Assembly: GCA_903970455.1 (NCBI GenBank)
Contig: CAJCIW010000240.1
Coordinates: 1-7,898 of the forward strand
Source of the DNA: Verrucomicrobiota bacterium
GTDB lineage: Bacteria > Chlamydiota > Chlamydiia > Chlamydiales > Rhabdochlamydiaceae
Reading direction: 5' to 3'
DNA length: 7,898 nt
The translations under genes and the position numbers were made by a program. The notes beneath the pieces were generated by a model. The model had not been told where the DNA came from and did no database searches. It worked only from the letters and a program-made list of their open reading frames with translations. Shown here in pieces: positions 4,141 to 7,898 of the stretch (its first letter is position 1; each line of letters starts with the position of its first letter).

Positions 4141-6801
4141 ATGCTTAACGATTCGCTCAAACAACTACTTATTCTTCCTTTAGTCTGCATCTCGTTGCCT
4201 TACACCCCTGTTGAAGCGGCGAATCCATCGAAAAGGCCCCCCTCCAAGCCTCCATGTAATCAAGAGTGTCAACCCTTGCGCATCTCAGCTCGTCACATTG
4301 AAAATAAAGGGATTGGCTACAACACCGGCTACACAACTCTGGAAGCCTTCTTAGCAGCCCCTACCGACCTCTGGGCTGTAATGCCATTTGTTGATCTTAG
4401 AGGACATATTTTTAACGATGGTCATTGGGCTGCAAATGGCGGCGTTGGGCTGCGCTCTCTTATGAAAGACCGGGTCTACGGTGCTTATGCCTATTACGAC
4501 TATCGCGATACTCAACGGAAAGGATATAACCAAGTAAGCTTTGGCTTAGAAACATTAGGAACCCTTTGGGATCTGCGCTTAAACGGATATGCCGTTGTTG
4601 GAGATCGACGAACCCGACCGTATCACACCCAGTTTAGCCAATTTGCAGGCAATAACATCTATTACACCCAGAAATTCCAGTATGCCCTTTCAGGGGGAAA
4701 TGCAGAAGTAGGTTTTTATCCATTAAAAATGCAAGACTTTACTCTCTATACCGGAATCGGCCCCTACTACTTAAAAGGGCCTGCCAGAGGTGCGGTGTGG
4801 GGAGGGGAAACACGCATTAAATTCATGTGGAAAGAATACGTCGGGGCCGAGCTGAGTTATTCTTACGACCATACTTTTAAAAATATCGTCCAAGGACAAG
4901 TATTCCTTTCTTTACCTTTAGGCCCGAAAGGGAAAGTTAGAGAAAGTAAAAAGCGTTCTTGCATCGATAATTACCTCTTGTGCCAGCGGATGATCGAGCC
5001 TGTTGTAAAACATGAGATCATCCCCGTAACCACAAAAAAAAGCAAAAACCTTGCGATCAATCCAGCTACAGGACATCCCTATACCGTATACTTTGTAAAC
5101 AACTTAAGTCACTCAGCAGGGACCTATAAAAGCCCGTTCTCAACACTGGCTGCGGCGGAAAACGCCTCTGAGGAAAATGATCTTATTTATGTCTATCCAG
5201 GGGATTTGAAAGGCACAGGTCTATCCAGCGGAGTCACCCTCAAAAATGGACAACAACTCCTTGGAGCTACAATCAACCAGGATCTGATGACGACAGCAGG
5301 CCAGATCACCCTCCCTGCCCAAGCCTCTGGAAGCAATGCCCCCTTACTTAGCAATGGAGCGGGAGCTGTTGTTACGCTAGGAGATAATAACGTTGTTTCC
5401 GGCTTGTACATTCAAAATACAGCTGGTCCCGGGATTTTGGCTAGCGGATCAAGTAATGCTACACTCACACAAAACTACGTACAGGGAAATAGCAGAACCT
5501 ACAACGGAATTGAACTCGACAACGTCACAGGGAGTGTCTCTGTTTCTTCAAATACGATCATGTATCAGGCTGCATGCGTGAACATAGACAATACGAATTC
5601 AATCTCTAACGCATCTTATCTTTTTACAAATAATACCCTCCACTCGGAAGATGGCAACTATGGATTTAATATTACCTATATCGAAGGATCCAATAACTAC
5701 TTCCTGAGCTCAAACAACAACATCTACGCATCTCAGAGCGCGGGGATCAATATCTCTTGCTCAAATACAGCTACTAACACGCCTCATGTCTTTGATATCA
5801 TAGACTCCAACTTCGGAACAGACGATGATTACGCAGTCGTATTAACATTGAACAATAATTCCACAGCGGAACTAAATGTTCAAAATTCAAAAATCAATTC
5901 ATACTATGGAGTTTACACGATCAGCAACAACCAATCTCAATTGACTGCAAACATTGCCAACAATTCATTCAATATCTATGAGTATGCTTTTGAGCCAGAA
6001 ACTCACAACACCTCCTTTACAAATGCAATATTCACGAACAACTCAATCAATTGCTATGGTTACCCAATCTATATTGACTCTTTAGACTCTTCTACAATCG
6101 CAGTCAACATTAGCAACAATAACATGAACAGTTATGAGTATTCTATTTACACAGATTTAGCAGGTTCTGCCAACTTGACAGGAACAATCAAAAACAATAC
6201 TTTAAACCCACTTTATTACGCAATTTATACGGATATGCAAAATAGCGCCCATTTTGGAGCTGATATTAATGACAACGCGATTAGTTCAGGATACTACCAC
6301 ATTTACATAAGCCAAGAAGATTCATCTTCATACACTGGAGATATTATCGGTAACACATTTGTCGGGCAAGACGACGACGACACAATCCTATGGGAAGCTA
6401 GCACCTCAGGAATTGTTTCCTCCATAATCTCAAAAAATTTGTTTACAGGCAATTATGATGCACTCGATCTAATAAACTCGGGTACAGGAACGACTACATT
6501 TGAGATTTTGAACAACACTATTCAAAACTCAAGCGGGTCTGGAATATATCTCACCAATTCGGGCACAAGTTTACAAGCTACAGTCTCTGGCAACACCTTC
6601 CAAGGATTTGCAACCAACGCCGTCAGTGTTACCAATTCTGCTGGAGAGATGTGCTTACAGTTCAACAACAACACCTCTAATCCTTATCCAAACGCATACG
6701 TGATCGACGCGACAGGAGGAACTCTCAACCTTGTCACCCCCTCAGGAAATTTAGGGCAACTAGAGACAACTGGAACAACACCAGTTACTCAGTGTCCTTA
6801 A
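4141..6801 (+). CDS. Inverse-autotransporter-type outer-membrane protein with long Asn-rich beta-helix passenger
   Basis: This 886-residue surface protein has four parts. Residues 1-26 are a signal peptide with a plausible cleavage after VEA. A short Pro/Lys/Cys-rich linker follows. Residues about 45-262 form a beta-barrel like the inverse autotransporter (intimin/invasin) barrel, with the pattern VDLRGHIFNDGHWAANGGVG (84-103), GAYAYYDYRDT (114-124) and FGLETLG..WDLRLNGY (134-150), ending in alternating hydrophobic strands. Residues 263-312 are a charged linker containing EIIPV and NPATGHPY. The rest (about 315-875) is a right-handed parallel beta-helix. Its rungs carry an N-x-(I/L/F/M) motif every 26 residues, almost without exception from N582 to N844. 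The passenger is rich in Asn, Ser, Thr and Tyr, which fits an exposed adhesin-like stalk. It has no Ig-like or lectin domain of the classical invasin type, and its ligand is unknown. I infer location in the outer membrane with the passenger outside. Confidence 0.85.
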   Translation: MLNDSLKQLLILPLVCISLPYTPVEAANPSKRPPSKPPCNQECQPLRISARHIENKGIGYNTGYTTLEAFLAAPTDLWAVMPFVDLRGHIFNDGHWAANGGVGLRSLMKDRVYGAYAYYDYRDTQRKGYNQVSFGLETLGTLWDLRLNGYAVVGDRRTRPYHTQFSQFAGNNIYYTQKFQYALSGGNAEVGFYPLKMQDFTLYTGIGPYYLKGPARGAVWGGETRIKFMWKEYVGAELSYSYDHTFKNIVQGQVFLSLPLGPKGKVRESKKRSCIDNYLLCQRMIEPVVKHEIIPVTTKKSKNLAINPATGHPYTVYFVNNLSHSAGTYKSPFSTLAAAENASEENDLIYVYPGDLKGTGLSSGVTLKNGQQLLGATINQDLMTTAGQITLPAQASGSNAPLLSNGAGAVVTLGDNNVVSGLYIQNTAGPGILASGSSNATLTQNYVQGNSRTYNGIELDNVTGSVSVSSNTIMYQAACVNIDNTNSISNASYLFTNNTLHSEDGNYGFNITYIEGSNNYFLSSNNNIYASQSAGINISCSNTATNTPHVFDIIDSNFGTDDDYAVVLTLNNNSTAELNVQNSKINSYYGVYTISNNQSQLTANIANNSFNIYEYAFEPETHNTSFTNAIFTNNSINCYGYPIYIDSLDSSTIAVNISNNNMNSYEYSIYTDLAGSANLTGTIKNNTLNPLYYAIYTDMQNSAHFGADINDNAISSGYYHIYISQEDSSSYTGDIIGNTFVGQDDDDTILWEASTSGIVSSIISKNLFTGNYDALDLINSGTGTTTFEILNNTIQNSSGSGIYLTNSGTSLQATVSGNTFQGFATNAVSVTNSAGEMCLQFNNNTSNPYPNAYVIDATGGTLNLVTPSGNLGQLETTGTTPVTQCP

Positions 6802-6882
6802 TCGCTTGTTAAGATAGGGTACAGCAAGCAATTGAGAATGAATCCAACTGCACATTGTGTACGGCCACCCATGCTGGCAATC

Positions 6883-7023
6883 GACAAAATTCTCTTCCTT
6901 TCAGATGTCGCGGAAGAATTGAACGCCGCAGCGGAAGCCGGCATGCAAACTTATCTCATTGTACGGGATGGAACGCCCCTTCCTGCCGGTTGTCCGCACC
7001 CTTCAGCAGCAAATTTCCACCAG
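6883..7023 (+). repeat. mtnC segment repeated downstream of the autotransporter (copy 2)
   Basis: This is the partner of 3754-3894, gapless at about 82% identity by hand count. Together the two copies bracket about 3.0 kb that contains the whole autotransporter gene in direct-repeat arrangement. Confidence 0.9.
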
Positions 7024-7028
7024 GTTAT

Positions 7029-7051
7029 ACCCAAGTTGATTCAACTTGGGT
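7029..7051. repeat. Perfect 23-base palindrome (hairpin)
   Basis: ACCCAAGTTGA (7029-7039) and TCAACTTGGGT (7041-7051) are perfect inverted arms around a single T. As RNA this gives a 10-bp stem with a three-base loop. GGTT (7023-7026) and AACC (7058-7061) extend the pairing imperfectly. The only T-run (7068-7073) is 16 bases past the stem, too far for a standard intrinsic terminator. It could be an operator, an extragenic repeat or a factor-dependent terminator. Confidence 0.7.
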
Positions 7052-7113
7052 CTATGTAACCGACAAATTTTTTGGGGAAAAATCCTCGGAGCGGGAGTCC
7101 TTCAAAACTTTCG

Positions 7114-7140
7114 TTGAAGAATATTTTGCACACATATAAC
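7114..7140 (+). promoter_or_regulatory. Weak promoter candidate for dinD
   Basis: TTGAAG (7114-7119) and TATAAC (7135-7140) resemble -35 and -10 elements, but the spacer is 15 bases, shorter than ideal. A small dyad, CTTCAA (7100-7105) and TTGAAG (7114-7119), overlaps the -35. No CTGT-N8-ACAG LexA box of the enterobacterial type is visible between 7060 and 7177. Confidence 0.25.
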
Positions 7141-7177
7141 CTCGTTCTTCTAAAAATCTGTTGCACTGAGGCCAAGC

Positions 7178-7898
7178 ATGGAAAATTCAAGCAACATCCA
7201 ACCCGCGCCTAATAATTTATCGTTCGAATCTCTTAAAAAGCTCAACGATCACGGCATCGAATATTGGAGCGCCCGACAGCTTCAACCTTGTCTTGGCTAT
7301 TCAGAGTGGAGAAAATTTGAAAATACTATAAAAAAAGCCATAAAGTCTTGTAAGCAGTCGGGCAATGCCCCTGTAAACCATTTTGTCGGCGCCGACAAAA
7401 TGGTTAGTATCGGGAGTCAAACCGAAAGGAAAATCGAAGATTACCATCTTTCGCGCTTTGCTTGCTATCTGATTGCCCAAAACGGCGACCCCAGAAAGCT
7501 AGAAATTGCTCAGGCACAAAAATACTTTGCTATTCAAACTCGAAGGCAAGAGCTTTCCGATGAAATAGCTGCTGACCTCGAGCGTCTTGAACTGAGGAAA
7601 CAAGCATCTGTTGCATTCAAAGCTCTTTCTGGAGCCGCTCGCGAAGCGGGTGTACAAAACAAGATGTTCGGTGTTTTTCATGATGCTGGATATAAGGGGC
7701 TCTATGGGGGACTGGGAGTTGATGCGATCAAAGCCCGCAAAGGTATCGCTCCCAAAGAACAGTTGATGGACCGAATGAACACGACTGAGCTGGCAGCGAA
7801 TCAATTCAGTATGACCCACACACGGGAAAAACTCAAATTGGAAAAAATCAAGAATCAAAGAGATGCCATTCAGGCTCACGAAAAGGTAGGAAGGGAGG
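7178..7898 (+). CDS. dinD: DNA-damage-inducible protein D, partial (runs off the window)
   Basis: The frame opens with an ATG at 7178, six bases after a GAGG ribosome binding site (7168-7171), and is still open at the window end, giving 240 codons. Residues typical of DinD are EYWSARQLQPCLGYSEW near the start, HF and MVSIGSQ in the middle, LSRFACYLIAQNGDP, YFAIQTRRQEL, GLYGGLG, TELAANQF, and AHEKVGRE at the very end. The Escherichia coli protein is about 270 residues, so only some 30-40 residues are probably missing. In E. coli DinD is SOS-induced and has been reported to inhibit RecA-mediated strand exchange. It is often found as an accessory gene. Here it follows a pseudogene and a palindrome, which fits a region that has gained and lost genes. 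Confidence 0.9.
   Translation, partial: MENSSNIQPAPNNLSFESLKKLNDHGIEYWSARQLQPCLGYSEWRKFENTIKKAIKSCKQSGNAPVNHFVGADKMVSIGSQTERKIEDYHLSRFACYLIAQNGDPRKLEIAQAQKYFAIQTRRQELSDEIAADLERLELRKQASVAFKALSGAAREAGVQNKMFGVFHDAGYKGLYGGLGVDAIKARKGIAPKEQLMDRMNTTELAANQFSMTHTREKLKLEKIKNQRDAIQAHEKVGRE

Larger units (their letters stand above)
6871..7059 (+). pseudogene. 3' remnant of a second mtnC gene
   Basis: The frame from about 6871 to the TAA at 7057-7059 encodes the C-terminal end of an acireductone synthase: DKILFLSDVAEELNAAAEAG and onward, including the motif IV Asp. It is homologous to residues about 198-244 of the intact MtnC upstream. The HAD nucleophile motif, substrate-binding cap and central region are all missing, so it cannot be an active enzyme. 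The ATG at 6871 has no ribosome binding site and the 69 bases before it show no further mtnC similarity. Past NFHQ the copy ends VIPKLIQLGSM, different from the intact gene. Divergence includes both silent and amino-acid changes, so the copy is either old or derived from a different lineage. Confidence 0.8.

Noticed and set aside
5500..6700. CRISPR array or DNA-level tandem repeat suggested by the regular passenger pattern
   Set aside because: The regularity is in the protein only; the DNA of successive rungs is too different to be a nucleotide repeat.
6804..6838. Terminator hairpin after the autotransporter (GCTTG with CAAGC)
   Set aside because: Short arms, a loop of about 18 bases and no T-tract.
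6855..7139. Alternative 94-codon frame over the mtnC remnant
   Set aside because: It is another frame of the same DNA with no family resemblance; the mtnC-like frame is clearly the ancestral one.
7499..7879. Minus-strand frame of 126 codons
   Set aside because: It is the shadow of dinD, whose protein is recognisable along its whole length.

Overview
The window reads as part of a chromosome of a Gram-negative intracellular bacterium, most likely an environmental chlamydia (Parachlamydiales). The main support is the 886-residue surface protein at 4141-6801. It has the layout of the inverse-autotransporter-type outer-membrane proteins that I associate with Chlamydiota and Planctomycetota: signal peptide, outer-membrane barrel, short linker, then a long Asn-rich beta-helix. 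This assignment is an inference from family resemblance; nothing in the window proves it. All complete genes lie on the + strand.

Layout. Positions 1-323 hold no gene, but they contain two nested inverted-repeat structures. One of these (115-180) has an end resembling the terminal repeat of IS903/IS5-type insertion sequences. A multi-pass membrane protein (324-779) and a pentapeptide-repeat protein (776-1348) follow as an ATGA-overlapping, translationally coupled pair. A good sigma70-type promoter (1367-1395) then introduces a tight three-gene methionine-salvage operon: mtnB (1419-2096), mtnA (2087-3166) and mtnC (3163-3951), whose reading frames overlap at both junctions. Together these enzymes carry out three consecutive steps, from 5-methylthioribose-1-phosphate through the ribulose phosphate and the diketo phosphate to the acireductone. 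After a 189-base gap comes the inverse autotransporter. Behind it lies a broken piece of a second mtnC (6871-7059), then a strong palindrome, then the start of dinD (7178 to the window edge).

The most striking observation is that all three salvage enzymes, normally cytoplasmic, begin with an extra hydrophobic N-terminal segment that looks like a Sec signal peptide or membrane anchor. In mtnA and mtnC no in-frame start downstream could remove it. In mtnB the segment follows a perfect GGAGG ribosome binding site. This suggests an exported or membrane-attached methionine-salvage module, next to a surface protein, in an organism that may live inside a host cell. The idea is an inference from sequence and is testable.

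The second notable point is that about 140 bases of mtnC 3' sequence occur on both sides of the autotransporter gene in direct orientation, at roughly 82% identity by hand count with no gaps. The locus therefore seems to have been rearranged by duplication, insertion or replacement. The palindrome and the dinD gene downstream fit a plastic accessory region.
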